DNA from: Paulinella micropora
Taxonomy: Eukaryota > Cercozoa > Imbricatea > Euglyphida
Reading direction: 5' to 3'
NCBI GenBank assembly: GCA_009731375.1
Contig: BJOX01000003.1
Span: 1,634,961 to 1,698,960, forward strand
Length of the DNA: 64,000 bases
Every line of letters starts with the position of its first letter. Position 1 is the stretch's first letter. Both the position numbers and the translations under genes were made by a program. A model generated the notes under the pieces. That model was not told the DNA's origin, did not search any database, and worked only from the letters and a program-made list of their open reading frames with translations. Positions 26,764 through 38,058 of the stretch are shown one piece after another.

Positions 26764-27976
26764 TTAGTTTCTTTCAGGTGGTGTTGGCGGTGGTGTAATA
26801 CGTCGGTAGTGGTGTTGGTGGTGGTATTGGTGGCGGTGAGTGGCGGTGCTGGTGATACAACTAACCGATGATGTTGTGGTCTTGGTGTTGATGCAGTTGG
26901 TTGAGCTACTGGAGCTGGCGATGCTCATGTCATCGTCTACTTCGTCTTGATGATATGGGCCTCCAGGCGTATTTCCGGTCAGAAATTCATCGCTCTCTTG
27001 CGCATCCATGAGAGAAAAAAAATTGCTTGTCTTTTTGGGGACCAGGACGTCGTAGTGCGAACCGGAAGTCACGCCTTCGCTCTTGTTCCAATGCGCTTTC
27101 AGTCGAACCACCGGAAGACAAGGATCCAGAGTAATTTCTTCGTTATAGGGGAGAAGGTTCATTGGTTTGTGAAAACACTGGTTGTAAATCAAAAACAGGT
27201 ATCCGTTGTAAACCAACGGAGCCATTCTCAGAATCGGTAAATCCTGTATCTCCGCTCTTTCAGGGTCTGGACCCGACTGCACTGTCTTTTTCGGGGCGAA
27301 TTTGTTCTAAATTATCTGTTTGAAAGATGGCAAAATTGTTTGGTTCAGAGCAGGTTCCTAAGTGGTTCCCGATTTTCCGCTGACCTCGCGCATGCAATTT
27401 ATTTCCTGAAGGGCCCTGCCCAAAAACGGACTGGTCAGTATCACGCCAGTGCTCAATAGCGAGGTTCAACTTTTCCAAGCTTTGATCTAATAACTTAGCA
27501 ACCAGCTGATTTCTTACATCAACCCATTTTTCAACGCTGGTGTCCTGGCCGTTGACAAAGTAGCTGACCGCGCGATAGAAGCAACCGTCAGAGTCAGGAC
27601 TCATTTTTATGGTGTCAAACTTTTCGTCTGCGTTGAACGGAAAGTCTTCTGGCATACAATATTTTTCCTTGTACTTCTTGCAAGATTAAATGTGTTCAAC
27701 CATCTCGTCCAGGCCGACTAACTCAGAGCAAAAGGTGCATTTCTCAAAGTCGCGCTTATTAGCAGGGTTTGCTTTTCTTCCTGTAGTGACCTTTCTTGTA
27801 ATGATATTATTAGTGAATATGCTAGTGGTGATGGAGGAGGGAGGAGGGAGGGGGGAGGGGGTCATAATTTCCATGGAGCACCACCACTTTTTGCAGGTTA
27901 TGCACTTAATATGGGGTTCTTGATCTCTTAAAGGTTTTCTGCAGCATTGACACTGTTCAGCTGGATCTCTGCGCAT
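26764..27976 (-). CDS. Zinc-finger OTU cysteine protease (deubiquitinase-like), lesions present
   Basis: Minus strand from ATG 27976. Finger 1 is CQCCRKPLRDQEPHIKCITC followed by KKWWC. Finger 2 is KCTFCSELVGLDEMVEHI, where a TAA (27686-27688) replaces one residue before S-C-K-K in the same frame; the spacing C-x2-C-x11-H-x3-C needs that residue. The OTU domain begins MSPDSDGCFYRAVSYFVNGQ, holding the catalytic Asp and Cys (D-G-C-F-Y-R). After a one-base frame change near 27285-27292 (GAAAAAG) it ends in SGSHYDVLVPKK with the catalytic His. OTU enzymes cleave ubiquitin chains; some also occur in large DNA transposons. The end is acidic and Ser-rich (DDDMSIASSSSST). Two lesions suggest a pseudogene or assembly errors, yet both catalytic motifs are intact. 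Confidence 0.7.
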
Positions 27977-28502
27977 GCAAAAACAAAACGATCGAATTTA
28001 CGTGCGTGACGATTTGATGCATAAATAAAAGTAAATATGTTACAAAAACAGGGTGCGGAGGGAACCTTTTCTCTTGCTGGTCCATCTTGCAAACTAGCAA
28101 AAAAAAAAACACGACCATCAACTATATCAACAATAGATCTGACAATGATTTGAGACCAACACCATCACAACCAACAGCACAGAAAGGGAGATAGAAGGAG
28201 AAGACGAAGAGAGAGATATCAGGGGAAGTGAGTGAGTGAGTGTGTGTGTGAGAAAGAAAGAGAGAGAGAGAGCGAGAGCGAGAGAGATAGTGATGGCGTC
28301 TGTCATTGGTACTGGTGCGGGTGTTGGTGCTGCTGGTGTTGTTTGTTATGATAGTGAATATAGTGATGGTGGTGTAACTAGTGAGGTTGATGCCGCTTGT
28401 GGTGGTGGTGGTGGTGGTAGTTCTGGCGCTGGTGGTGGTGGAAGTGCTGATTGTGGTGCTGATGGTGGTGCTTCTGCTGCTGCTGGTGCTGGTAGTATGT
28501 GT
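27977..28502. other. Intergenic region with GA and GGT repeats
   Basis: Contains (GA)n at 28250-28290 and a GGTGGTGCT-rich tract to 28500. A plus-strand open frame at 28236-28532 (Gly/Ala/Ser-rich) is probably repeat translation. The upstream part may hold the promoter of the OTU gene. Confidence 0.5.
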
Positions 28503-29440
28503 GGTGCTTGCTTGACATTTGGTGGTTTGTGATGTTGAGCTAGAGAGAGAGAGAGAGGAGATCAGCTGGTCATTTTAAATTTGATACAGCATAATAGCTA
28601 ATACTCAGACGTTAAACAAGAAGACACGAAAAGATAGGTAAAAAAAAAAAGAATGGTCGTTTCAGTTGTAGTTGGTTGTGCTTACTGGTGACACCTGGTG
28701 CTTCATGTTGATTAGACAGAGAGAAGGAGAGAAAAGGAGAGAGACCCTGGGCCTGAATTCGTTGTCATACAGATTCCTGCATGAGACAAACTCCCCCATA
28801 TATTTGCAGCCCTGATACGTTGCGCATTGATTGAAAGGACACGGCTCTGTCGTCATTAGCTTATGAGATCACCAGAAGGTTTGCACCAGGGATCACCCAG
28901 GCGTCGGAGTTTTAATATTTTTCGACAAGAAAGTGTTCGGTCTGCTGGGGTTTGCTGAGTTTCGCTTGAAGTTTTGATATTTGTCGACAAGAAATTTTGG
29001 CATTTGGCAAAATGATTTTTTTCCAGGTGATTTGCCTGGTGTTGCTTAGTGTTTTTGACCTCGAGATTGACTCGTTGAATGGCACCAAACTTCAGACATT
29101 GATAAAGACACCACGATGTGGTGCTTTTTTCATGTTTCACTCTGCGGTAGCAGTAAGCAATGAATATTGATAAAGACACCACGATGTGGTGCTTTTTTCA
29201 TGTTTCACTCTGCGGTAGCAGTAAGCAATGAATATTAATCTTTCGTTCCTGTATGTTCAGGATCCGTCTGCTTTCTTGATGATAGCTGACACGAATTTTG
29301 AAAACATTGAAAATTTGAGCCCCCTTGAGACTTGTCTTGGTGTTCTGACCAGTTTATTTTAAATTGTTTGTTTTGTATGTTTTGTTTGTTTTGTTTGTTT
29401 TGTTTGTTTTGTTTGTTTTGTTTGTTTTGTTTGTTTTGTT
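28503..29440. repeat. Large inverted repeat, left arm
   Basis: Reverse complement of about 31070-32096. Shared features include the outer edge GTGGTGCTTGCTTGACATTT, a Cys-rich frame (minus strand, FNQCATYQGCKYMGEFVSC), a doubled 66-bp unit (GATAAAGACACCACGATGTG at 29101 and 29168) and a (TTTGT)n inner edge that runs into the gap. The arms differ by substitutions and small indels, so they are old rather than a simple assembly fold. Confidence 0.85.
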
Positions 29441-30429
29441 NNNNNNNNNNNNNNNNNNNNNNNNNNNNNNNNNNNNNNNNNNNNNNNNNNNNNNNNNNNN
29501 NNNNNNNNNNNNNNNNNNNNNNNNNNNNNNNNNNNNNNNNNNNNNNNNNNNNNNNNNNNNNNNNNNNNNNNNNNNNNNNNNNNNNNNNNNNNNNNNNNNN
29601 NNNNNNNNNNNNNNNNNNNNNNNNNNNNNNNNNNNNNNNNNNNNNNNNNNNNNNNNNNNNNNNNNNNNNNNNNNNNNNNNNNNNNNNNNNNNNNNNNNNN
29701 NNNNNNNNNNNNNNNNNNNNNNNNNNNNNNNNNNNNNNNNNNNNNNNNNNNNNNNNNNNNNNNNNNNNNNNNNNNNNNNNNNNNNNNNNNNNNNNNNNNN
29801 NNNNNNNNNNNNNNNNNNNNNNNNNNNNNNNNNNNNNNNNNNNNNNNNNNNNNNNNNNNNNNNNNNNNNNNNNNNNNNNNNNNNNNNNNNNNNNNNNNNN
29901 NNNNNNNNNNNNNNNNNNNNNNNNNNNNNNNNNNNNNNNNNNNNNNNNNNNNNNNNNNNNNNNNNNNNNNNNNNNNNNNNNNNNNNNNNNNNNNNNNNNN
30001 NNNNNNNNNNNNNNNNNNNNNNNNNNNNNNNNNNNNNNNNNNNNNNNNNNNNNNNNNNNNNNNNNNNNNNNNNNNNNNNNNNNNNNNNNNNNNNNNNNNN
30101 NNNNNNNNNNNNNNNNNNNNNNNNNNNNNNNNNNNNNNNNNNNNNNNNNNNNNNNNNNNNNNNNNNNNNNNNNNNNNNNNNNNNNNNNNNNNNNNNNNNN
30201 NNNNNNNNNNNNNNNNNNNNNNNNNNNNNNNNNNNNNNNNNNNNNNNNNNNNNNNNNNNNNNNNNNNNNNNNNNNNNNNNNNNNNNNNNNNNNNNNNNNN
30301 NNNNNNNNNNNNNNNNNNNNNNNNNNNNNNNNNNNNNNNNNNNNNNNNNNNNNNNNNNNNNNNNNNNNNNNNNNNNNNNNNNNNNNNNNNNNNNNNNNNN
30401 NNNNNNNNNNNNNNNNNNNNNNNNNNNNN
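29441..30429. other. Assembly gap (989 N)
   Basis: Unknown sequence inside the spacer of the inverted repeat, reached through a (TTTGT)n tract. Confidence 0.98.
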
Positions 30430-30439
30430 GGTATGTTCA

Positions 30440-30565
30440 ATGAAAATACTGGTGGCACCGACGGGAATCGAACTGGCGACAGGGCCCAGATGGTAGAACT
30501 TGACCACTGGGCTATCACGGTGTCCAATATGAAAATACTGGTGGCACCGACGGGAATCGAAATAA
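30440..30565 (-). mobile_element. tRNA-derived SINE-like fragment
   Basis: On the minus strand, TAGCCCAGTGG (30504-30514) fits RNA polymerase III box A and GTTCGATTCCC (30463-30473) fits box B, 30 bp apart. The 3' piece GGTGCCACCAGTATTTTCAT occurs twice (about 30440-30462 and 30530-30553), and the second copy runs into (ATT)n. The acceptor and T stems do not pair well, so it is not a functional tRNA. Confidence 0.55.
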
Positions 30566-31069
30566 TAATAATAATGATAATAATAATAATATATATATAT
30601 ACATATATATAATATATATATACATATATATATGAATATATATATATGTATATATACTGAATGTTGTGGGGAAAATTCGCCTGGACGTTTGCACAATTAG
30701 ATTAATATTAATGCTTACGCTGGTGACATAATGAAAAAACACAAGTCTCAAACAGGCTCAATTGTCATGATCAGCAGTTAATATTTGCAATCATCATGAT
30801 CAAGGTATATATAGCTAGCTATGCTAGTCAAGAATAGAATTCGAAGGTCTAGGCATACGGACTGTAACCCATAAAACAAAACAAACCAATGAATCAAACA
30901 AAGGAAGCAAAACACAAACCAAACAAACCAAACAAACCAAACAAACCAAACCAAACAAACCAAACCAAACAAACCAAACAAACCAAACAAACCAAACAAA
31001 CCAAACAAACAAAGCTAAACAAAGCTAAACAAATTTAAACTCACAAAACAACAAAACAAGCCAAACAAA
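30566..31069. repeat. AT repeats, short unique stretch and (AAACC)n array
   Basis: (TA)n up to about 30655, a unique stretch without a gene (30660-30880), then CAAACCAAA repeats (30910-31010). Part of the inverted-repeat spacer. Confidence 0.7.
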
Positions 31070-32096
31070 CAAACAAACAAAACAAACAAAACAAACAAAA
31101 CAAACAAAACAAACAAAACAAACAAAACAAACAAAACAAACAAAACAAACAAAACAAACAAAACAAACAAAACAAACAAAACAAACAAAACAAACAAAAC
31201 AAACAAAACAAACAAAACAAACAAAACAAATAATTTAAAATAAACTGGTCAGAACACCAAGACAAGTCTCAAGGGGGCTCAAATTTTCAATGTTTTCAAA
31301 ATTCGTGTCAGCTATCATCAAGAAAGCAGAGGGATCCTGAACATACAGGGACGAAAGATTAATATTCATTGCTTACTGCTACCGCAGAGTGAAACATGAA
31401 AAAAGCACCACATCGTGGTGTCTTTATCAATATTCATTGCTTACTGCTACCGCAGAGTGAAACATGAAAAAGGCACCACATCGTGGTGTCTTTATCAATG
31501 TCTGAAGTTTGGTGTCATTCAACGAGTCAATCTCGAGGTCAAAAACACTAAGCAACACCAGGCAAATCACCAGGAAAAAAATCCTTTTGCCGAATGCCAA
31601 AATTTCTTGTCGACAAATATCAAAACTTCAAAGCGAAACTTCAGCAAACTCCAGCAGACCGAGCACTTCAAAGCGAAACTTCAGCAAAACTCCGACGCCT
31701 GGGTGATCCCTGGTGCAAACCTTCTGGTGATCTCATACGCTGATGACAACAGAGCCGTGTCCTTTAAATCAATGCGCAACGTATCAGAGCTGCAAATATA
31801 TGGGGGAGTTTGTCTCATGCAGGAATCTGTATGACAAACGAATTCAGGCCCATGGTCTCTCTCCTTTTCTCTCCTTCTCTCTGTCTAATCAACATGAAGC
31901 ACCAGGTGTCACCAGTAAGCACCACCAACTACAACTGAAACGACCATTCTCTTTTTTTCTACTATCTTTTCGTGTCTTCTTGTTTAACGTCTGAGTATTA
32001 GCTATTATGCAGTATCAAATTTAAAATGACCAGCTGATCTCCTCTCTCTCTCTAGCTCAACATCACAAACCACCAAATGTCAAGCAAGCACCACCA
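31070..32096. repeat. Large inverted repeat, right arm
   Basis: Pairs with 28503-29440. It starts in (AAACAAAC)n and ends at the shared edge before CAACTACAACCG. It contains the Cys-rich frame TEPCPLNQCATYQSCKYMGE at about 31746-31830, also present in the left arm. It has an extra duplicated CTTCAAAGCGAAACTTCAGC (31625, 31665) absent from the left arm. Confidence 0.85.
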
Positions 32097-32238
32097 ACTA
32101 CAACCGAAACAGATCTTTCTCTTGCTTTCTTTCAATAGCAGTCAAGCTCTTCTCTGGACTGTCAGCCTGGCATCTAGAGCGGCCAGGATGTATCAAAAAT
32201 GATTGCTTTGCTGGTTTTATTGTTGGTCGTGGTCGTGG

Positions 32239-32244
<6 letters not shown>

Positions 32245-32290
<46 letters not shown>
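32245..32290. repeat. (TC)n microsatellite
   Basis: CT dinucleotide run just before the acceptor of the 32319 exon, serving as its polypyrimidine tract. Confidence 0.9.
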
Positions 32291-32293
<3 letters not shown>

Positions 32294-32318
32294 TCTCGCC
32301 GATAACTTCTCCTGCAGG

Positions 32319-34600
32319 TTCTTGCAATGAAGTCTGGACCCACGAAAAGCAAATTTTGGGGAAAACAAGGAAAGCTTCGTTATGGCCTTCTTGCCCATAA
32401 CATGCATTTTGCTTGGTTCTTGGAACATGTAAGATCTCTGGAAACCTCTGTTGTTGAACGATGCCTTCAATCCGACACGGGAGGCTGCTTTCGCGACAAT
32501 GCGACAATACACGATGTTAAATGGAGCCAAGTCTATGGTACTTGACCTCGGTTGCTTTGTCCGTTGCATCAGCACCCACGTATTTGTTTGTTTGTGATAC
32601 AGCCTCGATTTGCAAAATGACGATCGCTGAATTCGAATGCAACGACTCGAAAATAAAAAAAAACAAACTAATGGTTTGTCCTTGTATTCAAATCAAGCAA
32701 ATAATTAATAATGTTATAATACATATGTATTACATATATAACAAAATGCGTGACGACGGTGTTTGCTATGTTTTTCAGCAAATGTTGACGCAGCAACGGA
32801 AGCGTGTTGACCTATCTGCAAACCCAGGGACGTTTGGTGGGCCAATAACGATTATGAACTGGCAAATTTGACTTGGTTTGGTCGGCACCTCGACCTTTGG
32901 CATTGCGTTTTTCGAAAGACACACAACCTTAAACGTCTCTTTTTGTCGGTATGCTTGTGCAGGCTTAAAATTGTGCCCGTTCTGCTTTCTCTATATCCAC
33001 GGTATTGCTGCATCCACCACAGCTAGAACATGGGTCCAGGCAGCGTTGAGAGGCGAGGATGGAAGCAGAAAGGCAGCTTCGAGACGTCCATCCCAAAAAA
33101 GGAGCAATACTATGGTAGAAAATAACATTGAACTGTCGTGACATCTACAGAATGAATGTGCATCACATTACGTACATTAATATGTAGGAATTCCTGGACG
33201 ATATTCTAGCCACCATGACAGTGATCGGCCCCACGGATGGTTATAAGAAAGTCTTGGGCGCGACCAAGGACGAGTACCTCAAAACCATGGAAATATTCTT
33301 CCGGACGCTCTCGTTGCAGGCTGGGTATAAAGTAGGAGGTTTGAAGATATCTTCATTTTACAGTCTATGGCACGACAAGTACTCTGACTTCATTGTGTCG
33401 TCTTCTTCATTGCACGGTTTCCAGCTGACACAACAACACCTCACAAACAAAAAAGAATATGTTCAAACAACACATAAGCTAACTGAGGACCATCACTACG
33501 TATACCAGCATCACCAGCATTACCCCTTGCAACGACACCAGCGCAACCACCAGCACCACCATCACTATCACCAGCATTGACAACATTATGACCACCTTCG
33601 CCATAAATAGCAGCAGCAGCAACAGCGCCACTAAAACCAGCACCATCAGTCAGCGTTACGCTTGCAGCACCACGAGCGCCACCACCAGCACAGCCACAGA
33701 CAATGATCAAAGTATCATTTCTTTGTCTTATCATTTTTTGCAGATTTCACCACGACTCAGTCTGTTTGCACAATGCTTGCAGGAAAAGGTTGTCCTGTCG
33801 AGGATGAAATAGTTGGCAGGATCCTAGCCGCACAGGAAAAGAACGACGAAGTGGAAGCTAAAAAAATTATCCGGGAATGGAAGGTAAGCTAACAGAACTC
33901 ACCATTCTTGGATGTTGTCTTGTTTTATAATCTTTGCAGGACCATTGGCAATTAATCAGGACCAGCAAATTGTATTTTTACCGTACGTTTCTTTTACTTT
34001 TTCATCTCCCATTACCCCGTACTTACTGTTGATGGCAGTAATACTATGGCGTTGCAGTTAATGCGTCCTGGCGCAAGAGAAGTTTGGAGTCATCAGCCTC
34101 AACATTGACGGCATGAACAAGGCCAAAACCACAGTTCCTAACATCGGAAAGTCCTCTGGCGCAGGGCTGGTGTGGAAAGTGACTGGGGTCCGTTTGCACA
34201 GCAGTGTTTGCAAGGACAGATTGTTTTATTCATCGATGTTTGCTGGGGACACCAATCTGAACCTGGAATGTCTATGCCGGGCTCTCAACGATCAACTAAT
34301 ATAATAGAGGAAAAAGATCGATCATCAGGGACAGAAAGGGACAGGAGCTGAAGAAAAGTCTACACGCGCAAACGATTTACAATTTGCTGGTCCTGATCTC
34401 GATGAACGTCGACATGAAGGCAGCAAGGACGATTTCCTACCTGAGGTAAAGGCGTTTCAACACGCGTTTCTACAATGGACAACACCTGCAAGGACAACAA
34501 AAACTGGATCTTGATGAGCTTGCTGTGTGCCATGGTGTGGTTTGAGGTTGGTGGATTGGAAAGGTTTGAGGTCGGTTTTATGCAGGTCCGCTCATGAAAC
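32319..34600 (+). pseudogene. DUF7869-like transposase gene remnant, multi-exon
   Basis: Exon-like blocks: 32319-32542 (after TCTCCTGCAG; WGKQGKLRYGLLAHNMHFAW), 33189-33430 (after TATGTAG; EFLDDILATMTVIGPTDGYK), 33743-33882 (after TTTTTTGCAG, donor GTAAGC; CPVEDEIVGRILAAQEKN) and 33939-33982 (DHWQLIRTSKLYFYR). The block at 34063-34304 holds VLAQEKFGVISLNIDGMNKA, and another at 34471-34590 holds MDNTCKDNKNWILMSLLCAM then FEVGFMQVRS. The pair D-G-M-x-x-x-K and D-N-T-x-K-x-N-K-N is the signature I associate with the DUF7869 transposase-like domain (R-E-N-K-N), where an H-T-H-x-D block should follow. Here the frame ends at VRS. Frame changes and a TAA before VLAQEK argue for a remnant. Confidence 0.45.
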
Positions 34601-35130
34601 AGCATGATTGTCCAGCACCAAGATAATCTAATGCAACAACACGTATATAGCACCATAGTCACCACGATCACCGTCATCATCACCGCACACAGCACCAGCA
34701 TCAATATCAGCGGAAACACCACCATCACCACAGGCAGCACCACCGTGAGCACCAGCAGGCACCCATGACCAGAACCATCATCCACCACCATCAGCACCAC
34801 CACTAGCACCAACACCAGCGCCAACACCACCAGCAGCACAACCAGCACCACAATCAGCACCAGCAGCACTACCAGAACCAAAATCAAGTCGATCCCGTAC
34901 CAATATAAGTGATGCAATAATTCTCACCAGCACCGCCACAAAGGTTAACAATTATCATTTACCAATTCATTGATCATTCGCATTCAGCTATCAACCATCG
35001 TCAGCCACAACATGCCATCATGGTAATCGCAGGCTACCACGCAATTGCAAGGAATCAGTCAAGAGTATCAACACCACAACAGGCAGCAGCATCAGTTCTA
35101 ATTTTAATTTACCGTGAGTGTCATTTTTAG
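34601..35130. other. CAC/CAG low complexity and intron-like sequence
   Basis: Irregular CAGCACCA repeats to 34900, then unique sequence ending in the acceptor TCATTTTTAG at 35130. Probably intron or intergenic DNA upstream of the next exon. Confidence 0.5.
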
Positions 35131-35871
35131 GTCGCCCATACCCACTTGGACGTTGATCAGCTGTTTGCGCAACTGGCTTCGATTCTGGGAAGGAAGAAAG
35201 CGCAGTGTCTGCGTGACCTCGTAGACGCAGGCCTGAGCATCAAGGCTAAAGTCGAAATTGTGGACTATGTGCTCGACTATAAAAGCTGGCTGGGGAACCT
35301 GCGCAGCAAGGTGAGCGGCAAAATGGCCAAACGATGGTATTATACTTGGTTGAAGAAATGCGTTCACGGGCACGATGGCCCTGGAGTGTACGCCTGGTAT
35401 AAAAGCACCTGCCAGGATCCCGAATGGCTACCACGCGGAGGAGTCAAGCTTTTTTCTGCTCCTATGCACGCTTTGGAGTATCCTAAGCTCGTGACACCTC
35501 GACGACCGGATCTAACACAACTCAGGAGTATTGTTGAGACACATCGCCAGCTCCTAGGTGCGAGCGAAACCGCCAAAGCTGCAATGAAGGCGTTTGTCAC
35601 CAGCCGCACAGCTGTCGGAGCAGACAGGTCGAAGTGGAAGATGTCCGAATCCGAACCTGTTGGTGAGCCAGAAATCCAGAAAATTGCGTCGCCCGAGCAA
35701 GCCCGAGATATTGAGGAAGAAGAGGTCGTGGACCTGACTGCTAACTCACAATTGAGGGACCCGGTGGTTGCAAAATCAGATTCTCGAGATCAGGGTGACG
35801 AGATTCAGTTCCAGACACCCGAACGACCGTCACAGTTTGCTGAAAGTGCCAGCAGCAGTAGCAGTAGCAGC

Positions 35872-35906
<35 letters not shown>

Positions 35907-36606
35907 AGGCCCCAACACTGTCATTCCCACCCAACAGCCCTTTCTGGGCGAGCCCAAGAAACCGAGCGCTTATCAATGCTGGCAGGCCTGGTTTCTTCAA
36001 GAGGAAAGGGAGCAAAAGGCTGCGTGCCAGGAATGCTTGCTCATGAACCATCGATTAGGCCGATTCAGCACAAGGGCGGTCGATACGCCACAGGTAGCGC
36101 AGCAGAAAAAAGATGACAAGGATCAACTGTTGCAGCAAATCAGGGAGCACCTTCTCGTGTGTTCCAAACCTCCTGCAAGAATGTGCAAAGGCGTTTCGCC
36201 TATCATCGATGAGATAGTTGCCAAAAGCAAGCTACCTCTATACCTAGGTCCCAAAGCGTCGCGTACAAACAGCCTGAATTTGTGGCAGACTGCTGAACAG
36301 GAAATCCAAGCAAGGGACCAGGACCGGGCGGAAGAAAAAAAAGTCGACCACTGGGAATACCTGCAAGAATGGCATGACGCAGCCCAGCCCCATGTTACGA
36401 GTGGAAAGTATAACCTCAGCACAGAATGGACCTGGGGTCAGCACGAAGGCAAGTTGACGCCAGGACTTTTTGGAATCATGTACTTTGTACAAGTTACTTT
36501 GGAAAAAAAACTTGCTCCCTTCAAGGTCCTTGAAATGAAAACAAGAGAGTCCATATTGAGTGGCTGCAGCCAGATATCCGACCCGGCCAACAAGAGGAAC
36601 CCATGA
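35131..36606 (+). CDS. Large exon of an unknown protein with a SUMO-interaction-type motif
   Basis: Open for 490 codons after the acceptor ATTTTTAG, with no ATG at its start, so I read it as an internal or terminal exon (first residues VAHTHLDVDQLFAQLASILG) ending at TGA 36606. The N-terminal third is globular (AKVEIVDYVLDYKSWLGNL; WYYTWLKKCVHGHDGPGVYAW). The middle is acidic with EEEEVVDLT, which fits the hydrophobic-acidic SUMO-interacting motif, then a polyserine run. The C-terminal half has W-rich helices (SAYQCWQAWFLQEEREQKAA) and paired Cys (CQEC). No stop or frameshift interrupts it, unlike its neighbours. No family recognised. It could belong to the preceding transposase-like gene or stand alone. 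Confidence 0.6.
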
Positions 36607-37166
36607 TGCGAGGCTCGTATTGTCTATACTCCCAACGCGGTCCCCTGAAGCAGAAACAACGGAAGAAGAAAGAATCGGGTCCGGCGGAACAGGCTTCTAC
36701 TGGCGCTAAGACTGGCGCTAAGGGTCAATGATCCAGTTACATTCGAATTTTCATTGACGTCGTCATCACCATTACTATACATATTTGTGCTTGGCGCTTG
36801 GATGCGTTTATATTTGGTTGTGTTGCTGGTGTTCGTGCTGATGCAAGTGCTTTCGTGATGCTGCTGCTGGTGATACATGGTACTGCTACTGCTGGTAGTT
36901 CTAGTGTTGGTGCTGGTGGTGCTTGGCATTCGTAACGTGAAGCTGGCTATATTATTCCTGGTGCTGCTCGTGTTTCTGGTGCTTGGCAGTGTATAGTATT
37001 ACGTAACAGTTGGTGTTGAATCAATGTTGGTGATTGGTTGTGTTTTATGGTGTTGGTTTTGCTGACGTTGGTGCTGCTGATTGTATTGCTGGTGGTACTA
37101 GTGCTATTGTAGTTTTTATCTTGATCGATACGTTGCTATACGGTAACCTGTGTGTAGTTGCCGCAG
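36607..37166. other. Intergenic or intronic GGTGCTG-rich region
   Basis: Irregular GCTGGTGTTGG sequence. The plus-strand open frame at 37034 is repeat-like until the acceptor GTTGCCGCAG at 37166. No other gene seen. Confidence 0.5.
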
Positions 37167-38058
37167 GGGAAAAGCGCACTCGGAACGTTAGGACGCCGCC
37201 CAAACTACCCGATGAGAGTCCAAATATGGCACAGAAAAAGAAAGGAAGGACCTCTTCAGAGGCAGAGCAACCATCGCAATACTTGCAGATTACGCGAAAA
37301 AGTTCACGTGCAAAAGCAAAACTCGATTATGCAGGAATGGATGGTAACAGCGAAGAAAACGAGACTTCAAAGGATGAATGGACCGGCTCACAGGGTCACG
37401 GTGACGACAGTAAATCTTCTGAATCAGAAGGAGAAGTTTCGGAACAGAAGCAACGGAGAAGACCTGTTAGGGTTGAGGAGCACACGAGCGATGGTTCTGA
37501 GGATAAATCGAGAGTCTATTTAACGAAGCAGGATGAGACCAACAGAAATTTGGAGTTGCATCCAGGCACCGACAGAAACCGGTTGAAGGAATGGATTCCA
37601 CGCACGGATTTCCAACCGTTGTGCGTGTTATAACAGTGAAACTAAAGCACAAATCAAAAGGTGTCACTCAGGGCAGAATCCCCAAAGAAATCATGAGAAT
37701 TGTGGGCATGCATCCTGCTTCGAATATCCGTCGTAAGGTGATCAGCGGGAAAGAAACTTACCAGCTTGTGGAAGACGATTTCGTCCATGACCCCTCTGCA
37801 GAGAACAACATCATGAGCCAACGCGGGTTGCCAGCTGATATGAATTTTGAATCAGTACTTGAGTCCAAAACTACATGCAAGGCCACAACACTGCAAGTAG
37901 GGTCTGCAGCGACTGGAATGACGCAACCAGCTGAGCCACGACCTTCTAAGCATCGCGCTGCCATGTCCGCACCAGGAAACCTGGCCAAAAATGCAAACCT
38001 CACCAGACGAAAGAGAATAAAAGCCCGGTTTTCCATGAAAAAAGGTGCAAAGATGTAA
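37167..38058 (+). CDS. Acidic/basic nuclear-type protein, frame change inside
   Basis: After acceptor TTGCCGCAG the frame reads GEKRTRNVRTPPKLPDESPN with an AT-hook-like basic start, then a Ser/Glu-rich middle (DDSKSSESEGEVSEQKQRRR) and RLKEWIPRTD before a stop at 37633. A second frame, overlapping from 37591, continues with FPTVVRVITVKLKHKSKGV, KEIMRIVGMHPASNIRRKVI and a basic tail ending at TAA 38058. A single-base indel near 37605-37612 would join them. No domain recognised. The 3' part from 37702 is repeated in the next 1.3 kb. Confidence 0.5.

Noticed and set aside
28236-28532. Gly/Ala/Ser-rich small secreted protein
   Set aside because: Composition follows directly from GGTGCTG repeats, and there is no independent evidence for a gene.
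29235-30696. Open frames across the 989-N gap
   Set aside because: They consist mainly of unknown bases and a pentanucleotide repeat.
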